Origin: a virus
DNA: 64,000 bases
Virus record (IMG/VR): IMGVR_UViG_3300020446_000006
Location: 1-64,000 of that record
Reading direction: 5' to 3' (one strand)
Positions 33,408 through 42,314 of this stretch are shown here, in pieces. How positions within the stretch are numbered: position 1 is the first letter of the stretch; every line of letters begins with the position of its first letter. The translations under genes and the position numbers were made by a program. Below the pieces are notes generated by a model. The model saw only the letters and a list, made by a program, of their open reading frames with translations. It was not told the DNA's origin and ran no database searches.

Positions 33408-34884
33408 TATTGCACTCGGCCCACATGATCAAAATACATATGATGGCTCTTTTCATAATCAAATAGAACGATTTAGTAGAAAAAAGCACAACGTACCATG
33501 GCATCATGACGTGTATCCACATCATTCTGAATTGACAAGAATGAACCGTGATGATAACAGATACATGATGAAGTTTTATAATGAGTATTGGAAACCAGAA
33601 GATCATGAAATCTTTTGTTTTACCACAACAGTCGGTGGTATGAAGATGCTTCGAAACGGTAATCAAAACATTGATCAAGATTTTTTAGATTTTAAACCAA
33701 AAAAACTGTGGGATTATTTTCGAAAAGATAACATATACTATATCGATCATCATCAGTCGCATGCAGCATATGCCTTCTTATCTTCTTGCTTTACAGAGTC
33801 AGATATCTTATCGATTGACGGTCGAGGCTGGCATTATAACTGCGTCTTCTTTGATAAGAACGGAAACATGACAGATCTATCTGATAAGATGGGTATCGGT
33901 ATACTTTGGGATTATTTTTCGAAAGCAGTCGGGTTCGGTCCTCTTGGTGCTGGAAAGTTAATGGGTCTTGCTGCACATGGCAGTTATTCTCCTGAATTTC
34001 ATATGATTATTGATTACTATTCGAATAATAATTTTAATTTTCCTGAGTTTGATATATCGAAGTTTAAACAAGAAGACATCGCGTATACGCTACAGTATGC
34101 AACTCAAGAATTAGTTAATGAACATGTGATACCTTTACAGTCATGTGATAATATATGTGTTGCTGGTGGCGTGGCATACAATGGCTATATGAATGAAGAG
34201 TTTACAAAGTACTACAGTGGTGTACATGTACCACCTGCACCAGGAGATGAAGGACAATCACTTGGCACTTATATGCATGCCGATTATGTTCTAAATAAAA
34301 ATAAACATGTGCCGAATGTGTATGCTGGAAAAGAATATACATTCGATGAAGGTGATGAGATTACTTCTCGAGAAGTTGCAGAAGCAATCGCAAATGGTAA
34401 AATTGTCGGTTGGTTTAACGGCAAATCCGAATCAGGTAATCGAGCACTCGGCAATCGAAGTATACTTGCAGATCCTCGTAATCCGAATATCAAAGACATT
34501 ATTAACCATACGATAAAACAAAGAGAAGATTTTAGACCATTTGCTCCAGCAGTACTTGAGCATCATGCACAAACATTCTTTGACACAAATCAGCCAAGTC
34601 CTTATATGTCTCGTATCATGCCGGTAAAATCAGATAAAATACCGGGTGTAACACATCTTGATAACACTGCGAGAATACAGACCGTAAGCCGTATACAAAA
34701 TGAAAATTTCTATAGACTCATTGAAGACTTTTATCAATATACCGGCATGCCGATGTTATTGAATACGAGTTTTAATTGTAAAGAGCCGATAGTTGAAACG
34801 CCTGAAGATGCGATCAACACATTTAACAGAACTAAACTTGACATGTTGGTAATTAATGGACGTAGTGTGCGTAAAATGGGGTGA
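33394..34884 (+). CDS. NodU/TobZ-type carbamoyltransferase
   Basis: 496 residues. Landmarks: DHHQSHAAYAF (118-128, the metal/ATP-site His cluster), GAGKLMGLAAHG (185-196), the 'laGGva.N' strand (CVAGGVAYNGYMNEE), and the YrdC-type C-terminal motif GNRALGNRSILADPR. These enzymes use carbamoyl phosphate and ATP to make a carbamoyladenylate and transfer the carbamoyl group to a hydroxyl. The N-terminal GPHDQNTYDG is degenerate compared with the usual 'GHd.sA' start. Possible acceptors are a sugar hydroxyl or, as reported for some phages, 5-hydroxymethylcytosine in DNA. No hydroxymethylase gene lies in this window. Confidence 0.88.
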   Translation: MNIFSIALGPHDQNTYDGSFHNQIERFSRKKHNVPWHHDVYPHHSELTRMNRDDNRYMMKFYNEYWKPEDHEIFCFTTTVGGMKMLRNGNQNIDQDFLDFKPKKLWDYFRKDNIYYIDHHQSHAAYAFLSSCFTESDILSIDGRGWHYNCVFFDKNGNMTDLSDKMGIGILWDYFSKAVGFGPLGAGKLMGLAAHGSYSPEFHMIIDYYSNNNFNFPEFDISKFKQEDIAYTLQYATQELVNEHVIPLQSCDNICVAGGVAYNGYMNEEFTKYYSGVHVPPAPGDEGQSLGTYMHADYVLNKNKHVPNVYAGKEYTFDEGDEITSREVAEAIANGKIVGWFNGKSESGNRALGNRSILADPRNPNIKDIINHTIKQREDFRPFAPAVLEHHAQTFFDTNQPSPYMSRIMPVKSDKIPGVTHLDNTARIQTVSRIQNENFYRLIEDFYQYTGMPMLLNTSFNCKEPIVETPEDAINTFNRTKLDMLVINGRSVRKMG

Positions 34885-35530
34885 CAAGTTTAGTCACGAG
34901 CATGTCAATCGATTGTATCGAATGGTATGTAAAAACTTTCATACTGATTTTAGATTTGTATGTCATACAGATAATCCTGAAGGGATACATAATGACGTAC
35001 ACATTATACCTTTGCCAGACTATGATCTCGAAAAGTGGTGGTGGAAATTAGCGCTATTCGAAAACATTTCAGAAACTCAAATATATTTAGATTTAGATGT
35101 CATAATACAAAAAGACTTTACACATTTTCAAGATTATGTCGTAGAAGATAAATTATGTTTAGTAAAAGCATATTGGAAACCATATGTAAGTGATGTAAAG
35201 TTTGAATTCGATGTCGATATCAATTCATCTATTATGATATGGAAAGGCGATCTTCGACATATATGGAAAGATTACGATGTAGAATACTGCAAATTTAAAT
35301 ATGAAGGAATAGATAGATATCTTTACTATGACAAAGGTGAACATTTAGTGTATATACCAGAAGGTGAATTATATTCTCGTAGATATGGTTTAGATTGGGA
35401 AAACTTTAATTTATTTGGGCTCGAAGATAAATTATACAAAGACGAAGACAAAACAATCTGTATCTTTGATGGGTGGAAATTAAGATTTGGAGATGAGGCA
35501 TATGATGGATTCGAAGAATACTATAATTGA
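34856..35530 (+). CDS. GT-A glycosyltransferase 1
   Basis: 224 residues. GT-A fold with DLD (residues 79-81 in QIYLDLDVII), the metal-binding DxD that follows the Rossmann-like N-terminus (DVVCVKWGDKFSHEHVNRLY). Similar to GT8/GT32-type transferases, with short N-terminal length. It overlaps the carbamoyltransferase by 29 bases. The ATG has no strong Shine-Dalgarno, so coupling to the upstream gene is likely. It could transfer the island's sugar to an acceptor; which one cannot be told. Confidence 0.7.
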   Translation: MDVVCVKWGDKFSHEHVNRLYRMVCKNFHTDFRFVCHTDNPEGIHNDVHIIPLPDYDLEKWWWKLALFENISETQIYLDLDVIIQKDFTHFQDYVVEDKLCLVKAYWKPYVSDVKFEFDVDINSSIMIWKGDLRHIWKDYDVEYCKFKYEGIDRYLYYDKGEHLVYIPEGELYSRRYGLDWENFNLFGLEDKLYKDEDKTICIFDGWKLRFGDEAYDGFEEYYN

Positions 35531-36191
35531 TCCTATATATTTTAATGTCTGGTGGGAAGCAATACAAAAAGGCTATGACGCTAAGACTTTGTTGTATAGT
35601 ATAGGCCCTGATCAGTTAGAATCAAAAAACCATTTGTTTAAATTGTTAACAACACCATTGCCTGGAAAAAGAGAATACTGTCCTGCTACAGAATTATATT
35701 ACAAAAAAGATCTACATATACAGATTTATGGCGGCTGGTTTGGATATCCTTTAATTGACATGCTTGTTGATACCTTTTCAAATATATCTAGAATTACTAA
35801 TATCGATATAGACTCGAAAGCTTTAGATCTTTGTAGGAAATTTACTGTGGAAAAAAATCTAAGTGATATAGTATTTTTTAAAGAAAGAAATGTTGCTGAT
35901 ATTATTGAGACATCACATAATAAAGACAGAGACATTCGACTTGTAATTAACACATCATCTGAACATATGCCCGATTTACCTGTATTGATACAAAATAAAA
36001 CATATACAGATAATTGTGTCTTTGCGCTACAAAGTAATAATATGTTTCATGTTGTAGATCAACATATAAATTGTTCTAACAGTTTAAACGAATTTGTAGA
36101 GAAAACAGGACTGACAAAAATATTTGTTGCTGACACATATAAAATGCAGAATGGTTATGAGAGATATACTGTTATAGGAAATCATGAATAG
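35505..36191 (+). CDS. SAM-dependent methyltransferase-like protein
   Basis: About 229 residues from ATG 35505, preferred because GGAGATGAGG lies directly upstream (GAGG with 6-base spacing); starts at 35502 and a TTG at 35487 are also in frame. The SAM-binding Rossmann part is IQIYGGWFGYPLIDML, then the ITNIDIDSKALDLC acidic strand and VFFKERNVADII. The glycine-rich loop is IYGGWFG. It lies between two glycosyltransferases with 26- and 8-base overlaps. Methylation of the island's sugar is plausible. Confidence 0.65.
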   Translation: MDSKNTIIDPIYFNVWWEAIQKGYDAKTLLYSIGPDQLESKNHLFKLLTTPLPGKREYCPATELYYKKDLHIQIYGGWFGYPLIDMLVDTFSNISRITNIDIDSKALDLCRKFTVEKNLSDIVFFKERNVADIIETSHNKDRDIRLVINTSSEHMPDLPVLIQNKTYTDNCVFALQSNNMFHVVDQHINCSNSLNEFVEKTGLTKIFVADTYKMQNGYERYTVIGNHE

Positions 36192-37029
36192 AACAATCAT
36201 AAGTCTTTATATTGACATACCAAAAGAAAACCTGGTATCTCATCATGAATCAAAACTGAAGTTTAACGATAACCACGCCTGGCTCGTAGATAAACAAGAA
36301 GAGTATGCAGATAAAATCGGTGTAGATTTTTCTCATTTCGAATATGAAGATGGCTATGAGGAATATCGTGATTGGTTTCAAAAAGAATATCCTGAAGTTT
36401 CTGAATATAACATAGTAAATTTCTTTAAGATCAAATTACTATATGATATGACTGAGTTATATGATGAGATTCTGTATCTTGACATTGATGTGATTCCTGT
36501 AACAAATGAAAACTTCTTTGATGTGTTTGATTTAAACAAAGGATTCGCCATACTGACAGGAACTGCAAGATCGCAAAGAGCATGGATTAATCCACTAACA
36601 GAGGCTGTAGTAGGCAGACATGGAGTAAGATCTCCTTTAGCAAAATATTGGAATACCAAATTAATGTTATCGATGGAAGGTCATAGTAGAGATTCTGAAG
36701 TATTCAATACAGGTATTATCGGCATTACTAGTAAGCAACTTAAAGAACTTGACTATTTTTCAGAATTTAGATCATTACTTGATTATATGACAGAGATACA
36801 AAACAATAGTGAGATACCCGATAACCTCAGAAAGCTGTGTGGTTACGATAACGAGACGATATGGGGCTACAAAACTTTACTTAAAAATCTTTCTTATCAG
36901 GAGCTCGGTGAGTATTGGCATGTGTTTATGGATAACCATAGCTTTGTACCAGAAAAAGCAAAGTTGGTGCACTGTGTAAATAAAGATTTTGATTATGTGA
37001 GAAACTGGTGTGAAAAGAATAATATTTAG
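36184..37029 (+). CDS. GT-A glycosyltransferase 2
   Basis: 281 residues. DxD at residues 100-102 in EILYLDIDVIP; the N-terminal strand (TIISLYIDIPKENL) and C-terminal KLVHCVNKDFDYVRNW (a His in the metal-site region) resemble GT8-like transferases. It has an AGGAAA site 5 bases upstream. It shares the LYLDxDVIP motif with the two other GT-A proteins of the island, so the three probably descend from one ancestor by duplication and assemble successive links. Confidence 0.7.
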   Translation: MNRTIISLYIDIPKENLVSHHESKLKFNDNHAWLVDKQEEYADKIGVDFSHFEYEDGYEEYRDWFQKEYPEVSEYNIVNFFKIKLLYDMTELYDEILYLDIDVIPVTNENFFDVFDLNKGFAILTGTARSQRAWINPLTEAVVGRHGVRSPLAKYWNTKLMLSMEGHSRDSEVFNTGIIGITSKQLKELDYFSEFRSLLDYMTEIQNNSEIPDNLRKLCGYDNETIWGYKTLLKNLSYQELGEYWHVFMDNHSFVPEKAKLVHCVNKDFDYVRNWCEKNNI

Positions 37030-37606
37030 CATATGGCAAGACACAGACTGGCGTGACTATAAAGATCTGTTAGTAAACAAGCAACGAGAATACGCAGAGT
37101 TTTGTGATGCCGATTATCATTGTATCGAGTATGACAGCTTTGAGTTTAGTCGATTACAGTTCGAAAAACTTAACTGGGCAGATCATTATTTAGATTTTTA
37201 TGATGAAGTATTATATCTCGATTTAGATGTAATACCTCGAAAGAACATGTCATTCTTTGAAAAACATGATCTCAATACATTTTGTGTTCATTATACAATG
37301 AAGCCTGATTGGAAGATTAAAGCGAAAAACGATGCGCTAGGCTATCAAGGTAAGAATAAGATTGCAAATACAGGTGTTTTTGGTTTAAATCAAAATCTTA
37401 AGGGTATGCTAACAAAGGAACATAACTTCGATAACAACGAAGTTTTTGTATCATACCTAATTGAAAAGGATAAAATCCCTTGCACTGAAATTTCAGGTGC
37501 GTGGAACTTTATCCTTGATAAAAATTATCGTAAGTATAGTGAAGCTCACTATTTCTTACATGTATCTAATAAAGATTTTATTTCCTACCCGCTAGAGCGA
37601 TACTAA
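37010..37606 (+). CDS. GT-A glycosyltransferase 3
   Basis: 198 residues, GTG start inside the end of the preceding gene. DxD at residues 71-73 in EVLYLDLDVIPRKN, with a following segment (WNFILDKNYRKY and HYFLHVSNKDF) like that of the neighbour. Shorter than its paralogues. It is the last gene of the island and its end overlaps the next minus-strand gene by 29 bases, so two opposite transcripts meet here. Confidence 0.65.
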   Translation: MKRIIFSIWQDTDWRDYKDLLVNKQREYAEFCDADYHCIEYDSFEFSRLQFEKLNWADHYLDFYDEVLYLDLDVIPRKNMSFFEKHDLNTFCVHYTMKPDWKIKAKNDALGYQGKNKIANTGVFGLNQNLKGMLTKEHNFDNNEVFVSYLIEKDKIPCTEISGAWNFILDKNYRKYSEAHYFLHVSNKDFISYPLERY

Positions 37607-38078
37607 GAGCGGCATGAGTTGCTTCCATAAAATCTTTAGACTTACGAAGTGCTGCCTTCGCATCACGATTTTCTGATTCTTTAATAATCGGTTGCTCGAA
37701 TAGTTGAAGCTTATATAAGAACAAGGCTTCTTTATCTTTTTTAGAATTAAAATCATATGTAAGAAGCGTCTTAGAGACCTCTTGCCAAAAGTCATTTGTA
37801 AATGTTTTACCGTCGTAAAGAATACCTAGATCAGTTGCAGTTTTTATAGCCATCGACTGAAATGCTTGGGTTTGTAACTTAATATTCTTATATGTTTGTT
37901 CGTGTAAATCATCTAAAGTTATAAGCTCTAGAAGTTCAGTATAATGTGGATTGTCATCTTCTGCAACAATGTGAAAAGGTATGGTTCTCATATCATCTTG
38001 GTGTTGCCACAAAGATTCGATAACTGTTCTATTATCGTCAATAAAGTATGCATTTAAAAATTTTGCGTTTTCAACCAT
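37578..38078 (-). CDS. Conserved virion-region protein, function unknown
   Basis: 166 residues, helical and soluble, no signal peptide or membrane segment. The start and stop overlap neighbours (1 base with the fibre-type protein upstream; 29 bases with the island's last gene on the other strand). Sequence landmarks are MVENAKFLNAYFIDDNRTVI and IIKESENRDAKAALRKSKDF. I do not recognise the family. Its position at the end of the fibre/baseplate operon suggests an assembly factor or a small fibre component. Confidence 0.55.
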   Translation of the reverse strand: MVENAKFLNAYFIDDNRTVIESLWQHQDDMRTIPFHIVAEDDNPHYTELLELITLDDLHEQTYKNIKLQTQAFQSMAIKTATDLGILYDGKTFTNDFWQEVSKTLLTYDFNSKKDKEALFLYKLQLFEQPIIKESENRDAKAALRKSKDFMEATHAALSIALAGRK

Positions 38079-39019
38079 TATGTTCTCTCCACTTTTAGCG
38101 AGTATGTTGTGTCTGTGTTAATCGTGCCGCTAGGCTGAAGCTGTGAAATGTATTCGTCTGGATCTGTATCGCTCGGATCTGTTACTCGATCTGCTTGAGT
38201 CGAGCTTTCAAAAAATGTATCAATCATAACAGATCCTTTTGTTGTTCCGGAACCATTAATATTAAACCGAAGCATATAACCAGGTTCAGCATAAATGTAA
38301 TGACGAATCAATCTTTGGAAGTATGTATCAAACTCTGTAGTTGTCATATGTCTTAATCCGACAGTTCCGTCAATAATCAAAGGTGTACGATAGGTTTGTG
38401 CAAATCCTTTAATTCTTTTTAAATAATAAGTGTTGATTGTATTTGTATTTGTGAACTGTTCGCCTGCTCCGGTAAGCAAAGGATAATTGCCAAACCCAAC
38501 AGATCTTGTATCTGTATAAACAATTCCTAAGTTGTCTTGATTTGATTCAGATAGCGTTGTACTAATACGATAAGAACCTGCTGCTAATGCCACAAAATTA
38601 TTTCCAGTTACCATACCACTTACTACAGGATCGATAAATGTATCGACAACATCTTGTTCAGTCATTTCATGAACGCCATTATTGCCATCAACTCGCACAG
38701 GCTTTAGTGTATAAGCCGGCTTTGTTTCTGTAGTATCAAAGCTTTGTTGTATTTTATCATAAAATACATCATCTATAACAACAGGGTCTGTAGCTGTACC
38801 AAAGGCTGTATCACTTAAATCCGCGGATGTGCCAGTAAAATATCTTCGATCTCTCATCTGTGGTGAGATACTTCCACCTGAAGACACAACAACAAGAGAT
38901 ACAGTTGGATTAGAGTAATATAGATAACCAATCTGTCTAAGTTGTTTTTGATATTCACTAGATGTACATTCTTTAATTCTAATATTGTTATCTGATACTA
39001 GAGGTCGATAAACTGTCAT
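38078..39019 (-). CDS. Beta-rich structural protein
   Basis: 313 residues, beta-type sequence with no enzyme motif. Landmarks: MTVYRPLVSDNNIRIKECTS, QIGYLYYSNPTVSLVVVSS, VEMTEQ-type turns, and a repeated VGLRHMTTTEFDTYF near residue 225. It lies between two members of the MARK-fibre family and the unknown gene at 37578, and belongs to the peripheral baseplate/fibre block. Precise role unknown. Confidence 0.55.
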   Translation of the reverse strand: MTVYRPLVSDNNIRIKECTSSEYQKQLRQIGYLYYSNPTVSLVVVSSGGSISPQMRDRRYFTGTSADLSDTAFGTATDPVVIDDVFYDKIQQSFDTTETKPAYTLKPVRVDGNNGVHEMTEQDVVDTFIDPVVSGMVTGNNFVALAAGSYRISTTLSESNQDNLGIVYTDTRSVGFGNYPLLTGAGEQFTNTNTINTYYLKRIKGFAQTYRTPLIIDGTVGLRHMTTTEFDTYFQRLIRHYIYAEPGYMLRFNINGSGTTKGSVMIDTFFESSTQADRVTDPSDTDPDEYISQLQPSGTINTDTTYSLKVERT

Positions 39020-39029
39020 AATAAAACCT

Positions 39030-39707
39030 TTATGCTACTGTTGGATCGTTACTCGTAGATAAAAAATATCCGTCTAATACTATAGTTCCGGTTTCATCTT
39101 TTACTGTAAATCGCTTTGCATTATCAAGTTCATATCGATCGCTATCCATAATTAATTTTGTAACTTCTAAATTTGTTATGGTTGCACTATCAATCACTGC
39201 GCTATCGATATCTGCAAACCCAGCTGTCAAACGATTTACTCTTGCCGAATCAATTGCCAAAGATGTAATTGTTGCATTTGAAATTGTGGCGCTATCAATA
39301 GTTAGAATTGCTCCTGGATCTACGCCGATACTATCGACATTAATTGTTGCAAATCTTGCACTATCTGCAGTCATCAGTCCGGTTACGTCTAGATTCCGAA
39401 TAGTCGCTGAGTCTATCGTAGCACTGTCTGCTGTGAGAGTACCAACTCGAAGTCTTTTAAAGGTTGCAGAATCTCCGTCAAATCCTGTAACTAGCAATGT
39501 GCCTGGAGGAGTACCGAATAGTTTATTGTTAATACTATCAAAACTTATAGCCAACTGATTCATAGCAGAAACTAAGTTTGAATCTGAATTTAGAAAAAAG
39601 GCAGCATCTAAATCATCAAGATCGCCCATAAAATCAGACATGAGATTTGTCTTGGCCATAAAGGTGCCAATTGCATCTACGAGATCTACGTGTATTTTTC
39701 TAGCCAT
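39030..39707 (-). CDS. MARK-type fibre-like protein A
   Basis: 225 residues. Start MARKIHVDLVDAIGTFMAKT, MGDLDDLDAAF and DSNLVSAMNQLAIS are shared with the next gene (39719), a tandem duplication. The second half is built of degenerate 'DSATI..' beta-strand repeats (DSATIDSATIRNLDVTGLMT, DSATISNATITSLAIDSARV) like those of the long fibres, and probably forms a beta-helical shaft. It belongs to the fibre/baseplate block. Confidence 0.6.
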   Translation of the reverse strand: MARKIHVDLVDAIGTFMAKTNLMSDFMGDLDDLDAAFFLNSDSNLVSAMNQLAISFDSINNKLFGTPPGTLLVTGFDGDSATFKRLRVGTLTADSATIDSATIRNLDVTGLMTADSARFATINVDSIGVDPGAILTIDSATISNATITSLAIDSARVNRLTAGFADIDSAVIDSATITNLEVTKLIMDSDRYELDNAKRFTVKDETGTIVLDGYFLSTSNDPTVA

Positions 39708-39718
39708 TTTGTATTCCT

Positions 39719-40540
39719 TTAGATACTATCTATATCGAGTTGGATAGCCGCAAAATAATTTTCTGTACTTGTTGAATCAGTTAATAAGAAAGGCCTTGCG
39801 TGTTGAAATGTAATCGGTCCTTGAGAATCATTTAAAGTCAATCGTTTAACTCCTGTTGTACCGATTGTCGCCTTTGTAATATTAACACCTGAATCGCCAC
39901 CACTATCCGATATAAACTGACCAATAGTAATTTTACTTAATACTAATGCACTGTCAACTGTAACATCTTCACCTTTCATTGACAAATTTTTAAATCTTAT
40001 AGTACTAGTACTATCAAGAGCAGTAAGCCTTCCTATGACTCCGCTGTCTCCAACATACAAGCGAGTCATAGACATACTGTCTGGATAATTATCTAATTCT
40101 ATTACAGTTAAATTTCTAAATCTGGTACTGTCAGAGAAATAATCATGACTGATACCACCATCAGAATCACCGAACCATAAATTTGCTGCTTGCCCTTGAA
40201 AATCACCGGGACCTGGCATAGCGCTATCATAATTGTATAAAGACCTAACTGTAATTTTATCAAACTTGCCAGAGTCTGCACCGATTTTTGCTTTAAATCC
40301 AGTGATCTTTTCGGTACCATTAATTAAGCCATCAAGTATGTTTTTAAGATTATCAGCAAAGAGATTCATGCCGCTGACGAGATTTGAATCTCGATCAATT
40401 AGACCTGAATAAGGTGGATCTCCAGGATCAAATGTAGTATCAAGATCATCTAGATCTCCGATATAATCGGACATCTCGTTGACTTTTTGTCTCCATACGT
40501 CAATTGTATTTGCTAAATTGATTGTGACTTTACGTGCCAT
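39719..40540 (-). CDS. MARK-type fibre-like protein B
   Basis: 273 residues, paralogue of the gene at 39030 in its first 100 residues (MARKVTINLANTIDVW, IGDLDDLDTTFD, DSNLVSGMNLFADNL). The C-terminal part has shorter beta repeats with frequent DS (GGDSGVNITKATIGTTG). Stop and start overlap the small gene upstream by one base. It probably assembles with its paralogue in a fibre stalk. Confidence 0.6.
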   Translation of the reverse strand: MARKVTINLANTIDVWRQKVNEMSDYIGDLDDLDTTFDPGDPPYSGLIDRDSNLVSGMNLFADNLKNILDGLINGTEKITGFKAKIGADSGKFDKITVRSLYNYDSAMPGPGDFQGQAANLWFGDSDGGISHDYFSDSTRFRNLTVIELDNYPDSMSMTRLYVGDSGVIGRLTALDSTSTIRFKNLSMKGEDVTVDSALVLSKITIGQFISDSGGDSGVNITKATIGTTGVKRLTLNDSQGPITFQHARPFLLTDSTSTENYFAAIQLDIDSI

Positions 40541-40740
40541 TATAACTTCTCTAAGATCTGTTTCATCATATGTTTGAGCTCAGACACGTCAGTCTTTAAC
40601 TCTTGGAGTTCCGCCTGTTTTTCTTTCCATGCCTTCTTTCTGGCTCTTGCTGCTTCTATCTCTGTCGAGTTTGTATTCAATACAACACCGTCTTCATTTT
40701 TAATTAGGCCTTGATGGCCGTCAACATTTTTCCATTTCAT
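40540..40740 (-). CDS. Small coiled-coil protein
   Basis: 66 residues, with a long amphipathic helix from about residue 27 (EIEAARARKKAWKEKQAELQ then ELKTDVSELKHMMKQILEKL). It overlaps neighbours by one base on both sides, so it is translated with them. A short coiled-coil spacer or trimerisation element of the fibre/baseplate complex is plausible. Confidence 0.55.
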   Translation of the reverse strand: MKWKNVDGHQGLIKNEDGVVLNTNSTEIEAARARKKAWKEKQAELQELKTDVSELKHMMKQILEKL

Positions 40741-42314
40741 TATACACTCAATGCGATCGCTCTTAAATCCTTAATAATCGGTACCTTTGCTGAATTTGTT
40801 GATGTCATTACAATTTTAAGCTGAAACTTTGTAAATGCAGGAAGCTGGCCACCCTGTCCGCCAATTAGATATTCATATTCTCTAAAGACGTTTTGATTTT
40901 CATCAGGAGGATTGTTTCCTTCTTCTGCTACATATGTCCATTGTTGTACATTAATTGCATCTGTTTCAGTCGCAACTCTCCAATACAATTTCAAACCTGC
41001 TGCTTTAGGTCTATGTGCTGTAATAAAGACTTTAAGTCCTACTGCTGAATTTGCGAGTGTTGTAACTTTAGTAATATGCTTTGCCGCAGAAGACCCGCGC
41101 TTTGCATCTTCTTCATCTACAAAACTCATTGGAACATTAAATCCACTTGTTGCAGCAGAGTCTTGATTGTCAATAATGTTATCTACTAGAGTAAGAGAAG
41201 ATCTTTGTAAATCAATCATAGGAGCAACAAACTCATTGTCTGTTGCCATTCCCATTCTCATTGTTGCAGTTTTTGCTCCTACAGCAATTTCATCTTCTGC
41301 AATGCTGTCACATGCAACTACATAGTTATGCTCTAAAGCATAGTTATTTTTGTTAAGATTGATTGATGTAAATCCTGCATCAACCTGATAAGGTGATTCG
41401 GTACCAGCAAATGACTTACCACTAGTGCCTTTATATGAAGCAAAGACATTTGTGCCGTTTGGTTTTAGTAAAGATATGTGTGGCCAAACAAGTGAGTACG
41501 GAATATTCTTTGTGCTTTCGACCAAAGATCCTCCACCAATAGCACTTGAATCTGCTGTTGAGTTTGCTTTAAATTCAAATCCACTCGCATCTATCTTTGT
41601 AATTGTATGATCACCGTTAACTGTTAAACCACCAACTGTCGCAGCACCGGTAATTGAGACTGTATCATTTACTTGCAAGCCGTGATTTATATTAGTGACT
41701 CTGACATCACTATCACCTGCAAACGTTTGAATCGGATTTGGATTTAGAAGTTTGCGTGGAACACTGGCATTATTTAAGAAAGCCGTAGCAGATCCTGGTG
41801 TAAACTTCGCTCTTATTAATTCAAATTTAAGATCTTGTTTTTGATCGGCAGAAAATGTAGCACCGTTTTGAGAGTAGAATAAAGAACCAAGATTAGGATT
41901 AATATTTACTCGAGCAGAGGCGGAACCTATAATTTGCTCATCGATCTCTGAAATATAAATCTCATATTCTGGTGTTTCTGCATATACAACAATAGCAAAA
42001 TCTGATAGACCCTTCAGATAAATAGGCTCATCGAATTCAAATGTTGTTGCAACAGTCGCATCAGCAGAAGTATTTACATCGCTATACTCGACATAGACTG
42101 TGGATCCAGGTACAATCTCCACATCAGAAGGCATGCCGTTTCTCATCGGTCTAAGGTGTAAAGAAACAGGAAGCTGTAAGTTGGCTGTTGGCGTAAATGT
42201 AGATGCAAAATAGAGATTTATTTTTGTTGCATATATACCTCGAGCCTCGTCAACATAGAAAGACTGAGCAATTGGATTTTTATTTCTCTTATAACCGAGA
42301 CTATTTAAGGACAT
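40740..42314 (-). CDS. Large baseplate/fibre structural protein
   Basis: 524 residues from ATG 42314. I prefer this start over a GTG at 42323, because AGGAG lies 8 bases before the ATG and overlaps the GTG. The start codon shares one base with the preceding stop (TAATG). N-terminus: LNSLGYKRNKNPIAQSFYVD; beta-type body. Landmarks: GLQVNDTVSITGAATVGGLT and LKPNGTNVFASYKGTSGKSF. The type is common in marine T4-like phages next to the DUF4815 protein. Structural role, exact position unknown. Confidence 0.7.
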   Translation of the reverse strand: MSLNSLGYKRNKNPIAQSFYVDEARGIYATKINLYFASTFTPTANLQLPVSLHLRPMRNGMPSDVEIVPGSTVYVEYSDVNTSADATVATTFEFDEPIYLKGLSDFAIVVYAETPEYEIYISEIDEQIIGSASARVNINPNLGSLFYSQNGATFSADQKQDLKFELIRAKFTPGSATAFLNNASVPRKLLNPNPIQTFAGDSDVRVTNINHGLQVNDTVSITGAATVGGLTVNGDHTITKIDASGFEFKANSTADSSAIGGGSLVESTKNIPYSLVWPHISLLKPNGTNVFASYKGTSGKSFAGTESPYQVDAGFTSINLNKNNYALEHNYVVACDSIAEDEIAVGAKTATMRMGMATDNEFVAPMIDLQRSSLTLVDNIIDNQDSAATSGFNVPMSFVDEEDAKRGSSAAKHITKVTTLANSAVGLKVFITAHRPKAAGLKLYWRVATETDAINVQQWTYVAEEGNNPPDENQNVFREYEYLIGGQGGQLPAFTKFQLKIVMTSTNSAKVPIIKDLRAIALSV

